Of a stretch of 64,000 nt of DNA, positions 1 to 64,000 are shown in pieces. Positions within the stretch are counted from its first letter, which is position 1. Every line of letters starts with the position of its first letter. The DNA is from Pyrocephalus nanus (lineage: Eukaryota; Chordata; Aves; Passeriformes; Tyrannidae). The notes beneath the pieces are model-generated. The model worked only from the letters and a program-made list of their open reading frames with translations. It searched no databases and was not told the DNA's origin. A program made the position numbers and the translations under genes. The stretch covers positions 10,089,501-10,153,500 of the forward strand of contig CM076267.1 of the NCBI GenBank assembly GCA_038380795.1, given 5' to 3'.

Positions 1-86
1 CACAGAAATGAACCCATTGGTCAGATGTAAAGGAGGTGTTTCAGCTGCACTAGGTGTGTGGAAGGAAAATGGCAATGGCTGCTTAC
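1..86 (-). other. KALRN: KALRN intron, 5' end, running off the left edge
   Basis: This is the intron following the last visible DH1 exon, starting gtaagc on the minus strand. Nothing else is recognisable in it. Confidence 0.85.
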
Positions 87-51874
<51,788 letters not shown>

Positions 51875-54800
51875 TCAGAGAGGAATTGAGATTTAACCCT
51901 TTTGCTCTCTAATTCCAGATCAATAGGCATTAAACAGGGCTGCATGTTTCACATGAAAACTGACCTAAAATTTCTGAAACCAAAAAGACATACTGGTTAT
52001 TGATCTGATTTAAAGCAAGAAAGTAATTTAAATACAGTATGAGGTAGGTGGGGTTTTTTTAAATTAATTTTAATTTCAGTTTACTCTATAACAATACCTA
52101 ATTATGTTATTCTGATTAACTCTTTACACAAGTAACAAATTACAGTCTCCTAACGCTGTGACAACCTAACCCTTTCAGGAGCTGAGTGCTATCAGCTGCT
52201 ATTAATTTTACATGCAGCAGAAGCCTGTTGCAGAACAGACCTAAAATCTTTGGTATGTATGTACGGTACTGGCTGAAGTCTAGCTGTGCCTGTTCATTTA
52301 TGCCTTCCCAGGGTTTGGGGTTTTGTTTTGGCTTTTTTTTTCGTTTCCAACACTTAAACACCCTCCTCAAAATGCACTTCAGACTCTGCATTTTAACTCT
52401 GGGAAAATCCAAACACAGGAGACAGCAATATCACCCATCAACCCCATGCAGATCCATTAATTTTAAATAGTCTTGACTACCAATTTTAAAACCACAATCA
52501 CAGCAACAAATCATTTGCAAGCGCTTAGATGAGAATTTCCAGCCAGCTGTTCATCAGAGGTCTGGACAGGGGCAGGCATGTCCCAGCAGCCTCTCGCTGG
52601 CTGCAAAGCTTAAAGTGAACCGAGGTTTCCCCTTTAAGCTTGCTCTGAAAAGTGAGTGTAAAATTCCACCTACTGAGCTGGCAGCCTGCCAGCAAATCCT
52701 AATGACTCCACCAGAGAGACTGTATTCTATGCCATGCCTGCCCCATTAACCCACATTTTGCTGGTATATGCTGTGAGGCAGCAGAGAAGTACAGGAGTGA
52801 GGAACAACACGTTGCACCAGGGCACTGGGAAATGTCAAGGGACACAGAGCTGGTGGCAGCTTTGCCCACCACCCCAGGGAGCTGCAGAGCAATTGGGCTC
52901 AGAGGGACCTAGGGGTGCACACGGAGGGGACAACAGACGTGTGTGGGTGGCAAAGAGCTGGTAAAGCCATTCCTGTTCAAAACAATTTGCTCTGGATCCC
53001 CATCCTACAGTATTTCTTCTTAGGTGGTGAATTCTGCATGTCCATATAAAATGAGAGGAGGACAGGGACACCTAAGGCTCCAGCTGGCAAAGCTTCTCAC
53101 ACCCCAGGGTCTACACCTAAGGCCAGTCACCAAATGCTACACTATACACACTTTAAGGACTTCAAGGATATCACCCTGACCTAAGCCAAAATAATCCAAA
53201 TCAGAACCTGTCCCAGCACTGCTCATGATACCAGAAAAGAGAGAGCCCAACACCTTGTGCTCTGTCCCCACCTCTGCTACTGACTTCCTGCTTGACAGAC
53301 TTAAAAAACAAGTTTTACAACATATGCTTAATTTGAAGGCTTTTTAGTTAAATTTTCGGAGTCAGCTTTGAATATTTTGGGTAAACGCCCCTGTTTATTT
53401 ATAAATAGAACAATCATAATGGGCTGCCCTACTATCGACCTGAAATGGAATGTATTTGCTCAGGGTACTTACATATTTTCAAGAAAAAGTATAAAAGAAA
53501 GAAATATAAGTAAGCAGTCAGGCTTGTGAAATAAATGGAAGAACAAAAACACATTTAAAGAGCCAAATAGAGAGCTTTTTCATTTGTGGCCTTAGATTCA
53601 TGTACTGAACTTTGAGAAGCCACCATGAAGGAAAATGCATTAATGCCTTTATATATGAATTACATTCAGACTCTTTCTGGTTTTGATCCAATCCCTGCAC
53701 CCGCTCAAACAGTAGGGACAGTTGGACTATAACAGATGAGGACCAGGTTGTTCAGGAATATTATTTTTTTTGCTTAACAGATCTTCAAGTAATAGAGCAC
53801 ACTGTAAATGCAGAAGAGAAAAATGGCTGTGTGTTTAAACCATCCTCCTGTTTCGAGGTGGGAAAGCTAGCAGTTTTTTTATTTCTTGCTGTTCTTTGTC
53901 ATATCTTGTTTTTCAATTTAAGTAACAAAAAAAAAGCTCAGGGAATTTCCTTTACGAAAATGATGGTGAAATAAAGAACTTGCATCAATGTTAGAAATCT
54001 TTTGAAATCATCATTAGAAAGGGCAGAGGAGAAAGTTTCAAATCTCCCACTGTGACTTTAGAGGAAAATCCTATTTTCAAAAGTGTCTTCAGAACCCAAT
54101 TTTTACCAGCAGCTAAAAGGATTTTGACATTTAAGTCCTAAATCACTTTCTGAGCACACTTCTAAATCAAAGCAGTTTTGAAATACTTAAACATAAACTG
54201 TATTGTACTCACCTGGAACCAAAACACTCACTAATTTCTGAGAGCCCTCAAATATATTAACTCATATTAGCTTCAGATGTTTCCATTAATGACCTCTGAC
54301 TGTAAGGATTTGCATAATAAAATCTATCAGAATCTAGGTCATCCTTGACTCAGAGACCTTTAATCCTCTAGACTCCACCAATCCCTGGGAAACCCTAATA
54401 CAAACAATCAGTCAATATTAATAAGATTAGGAAGATCTTTCAGGAATAATTCACAATAGGAACCTGATTTAAAAACCTCTCAGGTTATGTGCTACAAATC
54501 ATAGCACCTGGAACTACCAAGCCCCTCTTGTGAATGCCACAGCAATGAAAAGATGAACTCCACTGTCACTGCAACACCAGAGTCAGAGGGGCTGTTAATC
54601 ATAAAACAGAAATCACATCCTGGTTGACATTGCTCAGGAAAATCACTCCCTATTAGTGCTTGATATTTCACTCCACTGCACCTACTCAACCACTCAAAAA
54701 AAAAAAATCCTGACTAATAAAGCCCCAAATCACTAGACACCATGTGCATTTCCAATTCATGCTGTGACCTACTCCAAACAGCTAGATAGTCTAGACTGAG

Positions 54801-57800
54801 TGAACTGTTTCAATTTTTCATTGAAATCTGACATATTGCCCAGCACAGCTTTTATTTCATATGTGCAGAAACTGACTTCTTTTATTCTTAGCACAAGCAA
54901 AATTTGTGAGCACCTGTCCCATTCATCTAAATACTCCAAAGTTGATTCTGTGCAGGGAGCATTTGTAGATACATGCCAAATATTCCAATATTCCAAATAT
55001 TAAGGCAATATTTCCACATGCACCTGTGGTGACTTTTACTACGTTTTCCAGTGATACACGTGTCCAGAAAAGAAGACAACTTCTGCATTGCATTATTTAA
55101 CATGTACTAAACCAAAAATACAGAATCCTGGAAAACAATAAGGAAGAAACAGAAAAATAATTTTTTGTGCTTCCTTTGATCGATCTGGGCTTTGGTATGA
55201 TTAATTGGATATGGAACTACTAATGCATCAGTTGTAAAACCTGAACTAAGTCTATCAAAGAAATCCAGCCACAAATCTGACTGATGCAAACCTCATGCAA
55301 AAATGTTACAATTATCAGCTACACAAAAGTCTCAGGCAAATGCCTCACCCTAAAAAGTTCATGCTGAAGGTTCATAGAGGCTCCAGAATCGAGGCTTTAT
55401 TTATCAAGGTAACATGGCTTCAAACAAGAAAATTAATTATCTTCTGACTCCTAGAACAGTGAAAAAGAAGAATGACACCCCCTCTTTCTTCTGGGGGAGT
55501 ATCTGGCACCTCTCATGCATTGTAACAACCTCTGCATCTTTCTTGGGTATAAAACACAGGCAGCTTTCTTCCATCCAAGAAACAATACTGCTCTTTATTC
55601 CCAGCTATTTTATCTGATGTAATACCCTTCATTTTACTCAAGTACTTAATGAGACCACTTACTGTAGGTCTGAAGGACATCTGTGCCTGTTATCTAGAAA
55701 TTAATGCTTCTGACTTAGAGCAAAGGACCACTTTAAACAAAACCTAAAACCTAAAGAGACTGCTAAGAAAATCTTGACTGCATGATTGGAATAACTATTA
55801 AACAACAAATGTTTATTTGCTGCTATTTGTAAATGACAGATGAGTTATACTCCCCTTAAAAGCAATTTAAAAACACTGAGTAATGAGACCAGTGCAAAGC
55901 AAAGAACCAGAGAGTTCAATGCATGAAAATTACCATTGTACAACATTTTTTGCCAGTTGTTCAAAAACAAGGATGTTAACGGAAACAAACAACTTTCCAG
56001 GGTATATGTGCTACCCCTTTACTACGTCAGAGAAGCATCATGTCTTGTAGGATGCTCATGACATCGAAAAGATGACAACTCAGCAAGTTAACATTCATCA
56101 CAGCTAAGAAGACTAGAGCAGAATGCAGAAGAACTCAGTGAAATACAGGGACCCTGGTTCCACTCCATGAATTGCAACACAAATGTTCAGAGAAACAAGG
56201 GCAGGCTGAGGGGAAAAAACCCAACCAAACCACAAACAGAATTGCTACAACAGAATTGCTCCACGGAGAGTTGTCCATCAACCCTATTTGACTCTACTAC
56301 TATCACAGGCTTACACAAACCTATTCTGAGCAGTAACATTTAACTCTGCCATAATGTGCATTAAGAAGTCACATACACCCCAAGCTCAGGGTAATTTATG
56401 GCAGGACTTCAGTCTGGGCTTCTGTTTAAGCACCTGTTCAAGTACTGTTTTGCATCTGGTTTCACTGCACAACCTTTAGTAAATTGCCTGTTCTGCTTTG
56501 ATTTCCCCACACCAACATGGTGGAGATGCTAAAATTTTCCAGTACAATTACAAGTAACCTACATCAGCTGATGTTTATTCACACTTAGAATGCATCCCAG
56601 CCTGTTTCCGTTGAAAGAACTGGTGATTGTTTTAAATTGGAAGCGTATTTCAATAACGCTGTCCAAAGTCACATTCAAGGTCTCAAAACGTCAACAGAAA
56701 ACACAGAAAACGATGTGTGCAGCGATGAGCTGCAAAGTGACCACATGCCACCAGTGAAGTGTCACATAATGACAGTACACATAATAAAACGTGACAGGAT
56801 GGGATATGACCAGACACTACCCATGAAATGCCACAGTACGTGACTTCCATGGCAAGGCACAACTGATGAGACTCCCTGCTGCGAGAAGTAACATCAGATA
56901 CCACCAAACTGGTTGGGAAGGAACGATGAGTGGAAAGAAAGGGAACATTCTGTGAAAAAACCCACATCTGATCTCTTCCTAACCTCTTTCTTGCTTTTTC
57001 CCTTTTCCTCGCCAATTTCTTGACATTCATCCTTGGTTGGGCTGCATCTGGTGCTTCTGTATGCTGATGCTTTTTAATTAGTAACCTTGCCTATGGCAAA
57101 AGGATTTGCACTGCCCAAACATCTGATGCTTTTTCCAAGACCTGCATGGTCCAGATTGATACAGCACAAAATAATCTCCTCTCAAGGGGAACATGATTTA
57201 GGTAGCTAGGCTGACATCAGGGAATGTGTAGATCCCCAGCCCAAGGTCATGTAAATGTAATTCAGGGACTATTTGCTCTAGGAGGGAAAATTGGCTTATA
57301 GCTGAAGAATCAGATGTACATCTTCTGCTACCATCATAAATTGTAAAAACATGTTCCTCTTCTACTATAATTTTAATATGTTATTTGCAATTATGAATCT
57401 GGATGTAATTAACTTCAGTAACTGTACCAAGAAATTCTGCACTGGATCATACTGATAATAGGCTTAGAAAAGTTCTTCCTATATCAAAGATTTACTCAGA
57501 TTTACATCAGTGTAAGACAGTACAATTTGGTGCTGGAGAAGCTTTCCACACTACAAAATCAGCAATTTACTAAAACAAATTCAGGTACCATTACATTCTC
57601 TAGTTTTTCACTGGTTCATTACTTTTTTACTTCAGTACTTTTTTAATTCAGTACTTCTCAAATGGAACTTGCACCACCTTTTTCCTCTGTGCTTTTTCCA
57701 GTGACTGGCCACTTGCAGTCTTACCCCGATCTGCTGCTTTGAGCCTTTTCTGCAACTTTGTGCACTATGCCCTAGGAATCTCAGAAATAAACCATTTGTG

Positions 57801-59165
57801 ACAATTCTGAATCATTCTGAAACTTGCTAAGGATTAAACAAACTGTGGGGCCTCTCTTTAAGGAAACAGTCTCATTGGATCCATCAACTTGAACCACTAC
57901 ACTGACACCCTTTTAAACTTGTTGCATAATTCCACTGCACACGTGTACTTAAGGCACAACAGAACGTGTCTTTGGAGTGATGAGTGAGTTACAGGAGTGT
58001 CTCTGAATGGCTTTGATGCAGATTTACTCAGTACACAAGTTACTGCAGGCATCAGCTGCCCACTCTATTGCCTTTGTATGCAGAGGTAAAGCCCACGCAC
58101 TGGAACTGAGGGAAGCTCACCTTCCTCAGCTTCAAGCAAGCGGGACAATGGGCAGTCGTGTCTAAGAAAAGGGTACTTTATGAAAGTTGGCACATCCTAT
58201 TTAAAGATGCTCATAAAACTCCCCTCTAGCTGCAGCGCGAACCACTGTTACCTGGAGAACAAGGCATGCAGGCTGGAGACCCTTCTCCATAACACACGAA
58301 ACACGTGCAAGGGCCCTCAAAAGCCACTGACAATATTTGAGTGGAGCCATCATTCAGCAACACTGCTAGTGAATGGCCTGAAAAATGTGGATAGCAAAGT
58401 GTGAACTTAGATGCAGTCTATAGGAATCCTTTGGCTAGCACAGGGCAGAATGATGGAAAAAACTTCTCTTCCGTGTGCCTGCCCTCACTCTGTGGCAGGT
58501 TTGACTTCCTGACATTTGCGTTAAGTGGCTGCATTTACAAGCATTTAATTCTTATTACTTTGATTCTGTCCCACAATTTTTTGCCATCACAGATGGCAGA
58601 ATTTTATTCACTAGTGGTCTGGCTCTGCTTCAAACTCCCCTGCTCAAGAGCAAGATGTGCTGCCAGGATACCACAGCTCTTTTCATTCCCAGCTTCTTAA
58701 TCCTTCATGAAAAAACCTTGCTTTTAGGCAACAAATGGACAGCAAAGAGGAGCACCTTGCACCACCCCAGCTGTCCTGCTTCCTCAGTCCCAGGTCTTTG
58801 GTAGCTTTACAGGCAAGATTTAACTCCGGAAAGAAACACCAGAGTTAATGACTGATGAATGTTTGCATTTTGGTCAAAGCCACAGTCTACCCTCTGGAGC
58901 TGGAGAGAGATTTGCTTTTATTTTGCTGCTTTACACATCTCACACAAAAATAACACTTTTTATAGCAGCACAGCCCTCTCCACAGCCACAATTATCAGAA
59001 TGATAACAGTAAGCTGACAACCTGTCTATCTGCAAGGGATCTGCCACACAGGCAAGGGACAGCATACACATGACTTGTATGTGCAGCTCTAGTAGTTGAA
59101 TTCTACCTCATCCTCTGCTTTCTGCCTGCAAATCCTCCTCTGATGGGAATATTAGAATGTTTAGG

Positions 59166-59220
59166 AACTGAGCATTTAAAAACCAAAACAAAACAAAATG
59201 AAAACCAACCAAACAAACCC
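59166..59220. repeat. CAAAA/CAAAC-rich low-complexity patch
   Basis: An A/C-rich stretch lies just beside the 3' end of the CR1 copy. Confidence 0.7.
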
Positions 59221-59238
59221 CCTAGCAGTTACTTAGAG

Positions 59239-60085
59239 TCATAGAATCATTCAGGATGGAATAGATCTTTAAGATCAGTAAGTCCAACCATCCACCTACC
59301 ACCACCACCACCATGTTCACTACTAAACCATGTCCTTATATTCTATATACAAATATTTTTTAAACACTTCTAGGGTTAGTGACTGCACCACTTCCCTGAG
59401 CAGCCTATTCCAATGATTGACAACCCTTTCTGTGAAAAAAAATTTAATAATACCCAATCTAAATCTCCACTGGCACAACTTGAGGTCACTTCCTCTTGTC
59501 ATGTCACTTGTTACCTGGGAGAAGAGACCAACCCCCATCTCACTACCATCTCAGGGAGTTGCAAAGAGTAACAAGGTCCCCCCTGAGCCTCCTTTTCTCC
59601 AGACTAAAACCCTCCAGTTCCCTCAGCTGCTGCACATAACACTTGTGCTCCAGACTCTTCATCAGTTGTCCTTCACTGTCCTTCGTGGGACACACTCCAG
59701 CACCTCAAGGACCTTTTTGAAGTGAGGGGCCCAGAACTGGACACAGCACTCAAGGTGTGGCCTCACCAGTGCCGAGTACAGGGGATGGTCACTGCCCTGG
59801 TCCTCTGGCTACACTATTGCTGATCCACTGGCCTCCTTACCCACCTGGGCACACTCTGGCTCATGTTCAGCCACAGTCAACCAGCACCCCAGGTCCTTGT
59901 CCATGGGGAAAATTTCCAGACCCAGCCTGTAGCACTCCATGAAGTTGTTGTGACCCAAGTGCAGGACCTGGCACTTTGACTTATTGAACCTTACACAACT
60001 GGCCTCAGCCCACCAATCCAGTCTCTCCAGATCCCTCTGCAGAGCCTTCCTCCGGCAGATTAACACTCCCACGCAACTGGTGGTC
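59239..60085 (-). mobile_element. CR1 LINE fragment with end of ORF2 and 3' UTR
   Basis: CR1 is the dominant non-LTR retrotransposon of birds. Read on the minus strand, about 60085 down to 59800 translates into the last part of the CR1 ORF2 protein, with LQRDLERLDWWAEAS, FNKSKCQVLHLG and MDKDLGCW. The typical 3' region follows, and the copy ends at the tcatagaatcatt terminus around 59239. It is 5'-truncated, as most CR1 copies are, and diverged by stops. The left boundary is clear and the right boundary is approximate. Confidence 0.9.
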
Positions 60086-63000
60086 TGTGAATTTACATAG
60101 GGTGCACACAATGTTAATCCCTTGTAAAAAAGCATTTGTTTTTTTTCCATCCCCTTGTCTTGTGATTTCTATGCTTACAATACTGTCCTAATCAAACTAC
60201 ACTGATCCAGCTACCAGAAAAAAAAATAATGTTCATGCTAAAAAGAGGCATAAGTCTAAGATTTGAGGTTTCACAGCCCTGCAGTTAGAGATATTTTCAA
60301 AGTTTGAGTTTGCATGTTACTGTAATGTTATGCCATTGAAGGAACAAAATTTCTAGCTTTTGAACAAGGCACATAGTGCTTCATTCTAACACTGTAAAGT
60401 GCTGGGATGTAAAATGGCCACTCAGTGAATATTTTAGGTGCACAGTTTGGGTCATTTCAATTTTTCATCTTTTCCTTGTTTTTTAAATCTGGACATAATA
60501 CAAGAAAAGGAACAAAAGTGCTGTTCAGCACAGGAGTAGTGTGTAAGTGTGTAAGACAAATACTTCATGGTAGACATGTTCAGAGAGTAAGACCTTTCCA
60601 GAACCTTCAGAAGTTGCCAGGAAGTGGAGTTGCAAAACTGAGTATGCCCTACACCACAAATCTCTATTATCTAATGGGCGATTGCTCTTAAAATGTCAAT
60701 ATTAGCAGTAAAAGTCAAACAACAGTAACATTAACTTTGAATCCTGGGTCAATTTACAATGAATGGCAGTATTACACTATATATCCCAGAACCACTGTCA
60801 TGTTTGCTCCATGATTAACTTGGATACACTCTGTCAGCTCTTCTGAGGAGAGTCAACAGCAGCCGACCTTAGCCCCATGAGCTTTCTGCTCCCTACTTCC
60901 CAGCAGCTCTGCCTCAAAGTGAGGAACAAGCCCTGTCAAAATTAGTGATCTACACTGAAATAATCTCCTAATCACAATATGCAGCTGAAGTAGAGAGAAT
61001 TTAATTTCACAGGTCCTGGTTATCAAGTAAAATAAAGTTAGCAGTGCCTGCAATAAAACGCTGTTACTGTTGCTGATTGACAGGGCAGACCCACTCCATT
61101 ACTCACTTGAGTAACCCCACTGATCTCTGTGAGGTGACCAAGGTGACCTGCTGACCACAAATAATTTAGGTTACAGTATAGGAAGTTGTCTGACACTTAA
61201 TGGTCCAGGACTTTGCTATAAGTTTCTCATGGTCTTATCAGATAAGCTGTTCAGAGTGAAACTTTCCATACCAGGTATCTGCCTAAGGTTGAATTTGATG
61301 AATTTTGAGGTAAAAGGTCCAGAATGAGAGGAAGAGAAAAAAGAAGTTACTTTGCCTGTGTTAGAAAAGGAGTCTTATTTCTTCTCAGATGAGATGCTCC
61401 AGACCCTCCATGCTTTCAAGCATGGGTTTGAAATTTTGCAGGGCTTAGCCTGAATGTCAAGAACATCCATTATGTATCCCTGTGAAAATTTTCCCAAATT
61501 TGGTTACTCAGAAGACCTCTGCCAAGTTCCAACTTGCACATGTTCAGTAAGAACCTGTTAAGAGTCTGGCACTTCATTGTTCCCAACATAAAATATTTTC
61601 TGAGCATACTCATCCCCCAGTTCTGTGGGCCAGGTAGACCTGGCAGGCTCCACATGGAGCTGGAAGCCCTGAGCACCTTGTCCTACTGCTCTTCTGTCAC
61701 ACTGATGGCCAACAAAGCACAGGGCACACGACCTGACCCCACACTACTCTGCCTCTCCGCCTTTTTCCTGCTGGACTCAACACAGAAGTGGAAATCTGAA
61801 GACCATGGAGAAACAAGAAGCCTAGAGGTGGTAGAACATGCTCTTCATGCCCCACAGAGCCAAGAAACAATTGCAGAACTGCTTTGTAGTTCAGTTAAGA
61901 CCGATGTGCTGTAAAAGGATCCAAATTCAATGAAGTTCCTTCTTGTTCTTAAATTAGCAACAGCATTATCAGCCAATATAACAAGTAACATAACAAACCT
62001 AAATCATCATTTAATTAAGCAAGAGTATTTTTAAAGTGTTTAATGATTTGGAAATGGTGACAGAGCTCTTTCCTGTCTACATTCTAATACTTGGAATTGT
62101 AAAGTACACTCCAGAAACGTAAGTATAAAATTGTGAGGCACTAAATTATTAGGATTCAGACAATGAATTACAAGATGTTTTTATTATTTGCCTTGAGGTT
62201 TTTGAGTCTTCAGGGTGTGATTTTATCACATCTGCAACCTCTTCTCCAAGAGGCTCAAAAACTATTTTCTTTTAAACAAAATCAAATGCCAGCCAAGAAC
62301 CCTGTATCATCATTTGATCCTAGCAGCTGAAAGCCCACAGAAAAACATCCACTATCATGAGATTTGTGGTAAAAGTGCAAGATCTGACAATTCTGCCAAT
62401 AATTGATTCAGATCTGAAGTTAAAACCTGAATTCAATCACACTTAATCCTGAAAGAAATTATTCAGGTAAGAGACTGTTGAAGGCATTTATCCCACTGAT
62501 AATAATTTATAACTTTATCCTGCCATCCAGATAATTGGATTTGATCCCCAAGGTATCAGGTTTCTGCTCACACCATCAGGAATGCCTTGGTCTAAAAGGG
62601 CATGAAAATATTGACTACAGGCTAAAAGAACATAATGAATACTGTAGGACAGTGGGACACACAAAATCTCTTTTATAGGATGGTAATAGGACAACCTCAC
62701 TACTCATAAGTTATGACACTAGCAATCACTTAGGGAACTGCTCTAAATTTATGCCTCTAAAGTGTTATAACCATACCAGGAAGTCCTTGTTTCAGACTAT
62801 TGCATTTATTGTTAAGTAAGGTCACTTAAAAACTATCAAAATTATTGTTATGCTTAACAGACTTTATTTTTCATATTCCTTCAGCTGTATAAGTAAGTGT
62901 TTAGCAGACGGAATTCTCTTATAACACTTTCACACGAACTGAGCAGTGATTCAAATCCACTGTAGTATAAGAAAGCCACTCTTAACTTTCATTGCCCATG

Positions 63001-63472
63001 GGATATCTGCATTTAAATGACTCCCTAATGGTGAAGAAATTCTAGGAAGACAGACTACAGAGGGAAACATTTCTTTGATAAAATCACTTTTCAAAAATAG
63101 GAGCTGTTAAAAGTTTCTCAGGTGCTGAGAATCTGAGTAGTCTCATGTAGAGATGAAGAGGTGGGCAGAGTACAGGTGAAGCAGTGAGAAGCTCACAGTC
63201 AATGAATTCATCCACACCTGAGAATTACCATATGAGAAACACAATTCATCTGTGATAGGAAGACTGTCAGAAGAAACATATTCATTTTAGGAAGATATTT
63301 AGAATATTTCCATAAAAACAGTGTCAGCAAGATGGATTCTTTCTACTTAATTCTCCCTTTCACCAGTTCTGTCTCAATATATTAATACAACAATAAAAAT
63401 GAGGATTTGTGAAACTTAGATGAAAAATACCTCTACGCCATAGTTCCCTGCATTAGGGCCAAAAAGCCAAAA

Positions 63473-64000
63473 TCATAGAATCACAAATATGCTGAGTTGG
63501 AAGGGACCCACAAGGATCATCTAGTCCAACCCTTAGCTCTGCACAGGCCCACCCCCAAGAGTCACACCATGTGCCCGAGAGTATCATCCAAATGCTTCTT
63601 GAACTCTGTCAGGCTTGGTGCTGTGACCACTTCTCTGGGGAGCCTGTTCCAGTAGCCAAACACCTTCTGGGTGAAAAGTCTTTCCTTAATATCCAATCTA
63701 AATCTCCCCTGGCATAACTTCAGGCCCTTTCCTCGGGTTCTTCACTGGTCACCACAGAGCAGAGATCCGTGCCTGCCCCTCCTCTTCCCCTCCCAAGGAA
63801 GTTGGTGTCCCCTCAGTCTCCTCCACGATAAACAGACCAAGTGACCTCGGCCACTCCTCACAAAAGCATGAAAACAAGGCCCTTCTCCATCTCTGCTGCC
63901 CTCCTTTGGACAATTTCTAATGGCTTAATATTTTTCTTATATTGTAGTGCCCAAAACTGGCACAATATTCAAGGTGAGGCTGCCCCACTGCAGAGCAGAG
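63473..64000 (-). mobile_element. CR1 LINE fragment, 3' end, cut by window edge
   Basis: It starts at tcatagaatcac and reads through the family's hallmark 3' segment (gagttggaagggaccc, ctagtccaaccc, gggagcctgttccag). It continues past the right edge in the upstream direction of the element. It has the same orientation as KALRN and as the other CR1 copy, but its terminal sequence differs enough to suggest another subfamily. Confidence 0.92.

Noticed and set aside
61534..61914. 126-codon plus-strand open frame
   Set aside because: It lies in intron antisense to KALRN, shows no recognisable motif and ends without a gene-like context.

Overview
This window is vertebrate nuclear DNA, almost certainly from a bird. 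It holds one host gene, on the minus strand, broken into small exons. Two CR1-type LINE fragments with the usual avian 3' end sequence, a short env-less LTR element and fairly compact introns support the bird call. I cannot name the species.

The gene is KALRN (kalirin), a Rho guanine-nucleotide exchange factor of neurons. Sixteen consecutive coding exons can be placed to the base, running from the right (5') to the left (3'), from 51678-51847 down to 87-176. Every junction is GT-AG and every codon phase matches, giving an uninterrupted 721-residue stretch with no stop. It covers five spectrin-type repeats (SR5 to SR9 of the nine known in kalirin), a short basic linker and the first half of the first Dbl-homology (DH1) domain. 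The remaining DH1 exons lie beyond the left edge. The Sec14 domain and SR1-4 lie beyond the right edge, past an intron of at least 12.1 kb.

Layout: 1-5043 holds DH1 and linker exons. 6118-9465 holds SR9 and the end of SR8. 12048-13244 holds the rest of SR8. 16166-19166 holds SR7. 25066-35246 holds SR6, with an endogenous retrovirus in the intron between its two exons. 46105-51847 holds SR5. 51848-64000 is intron with two CR1 fragments in the same orientation as the gene.

The most interesting object is the endogenous retrovirus at 30620-34659, antisense to KALRN. A 5-base target duplication frames it. It has a full 3' LTR but only the first 97 bases of the 5' LTR, and a pol remnant (protease end, reverse transcriptase, RNase H, integrase) without gag or env. 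Its many premature stops and several altered catalytic residues look like plus-strand G-to-A changes, which suggests DNA-editing hypermutation. I found no evidence of an undescribed gene system. The rest is intronic sequence with simple repeats.
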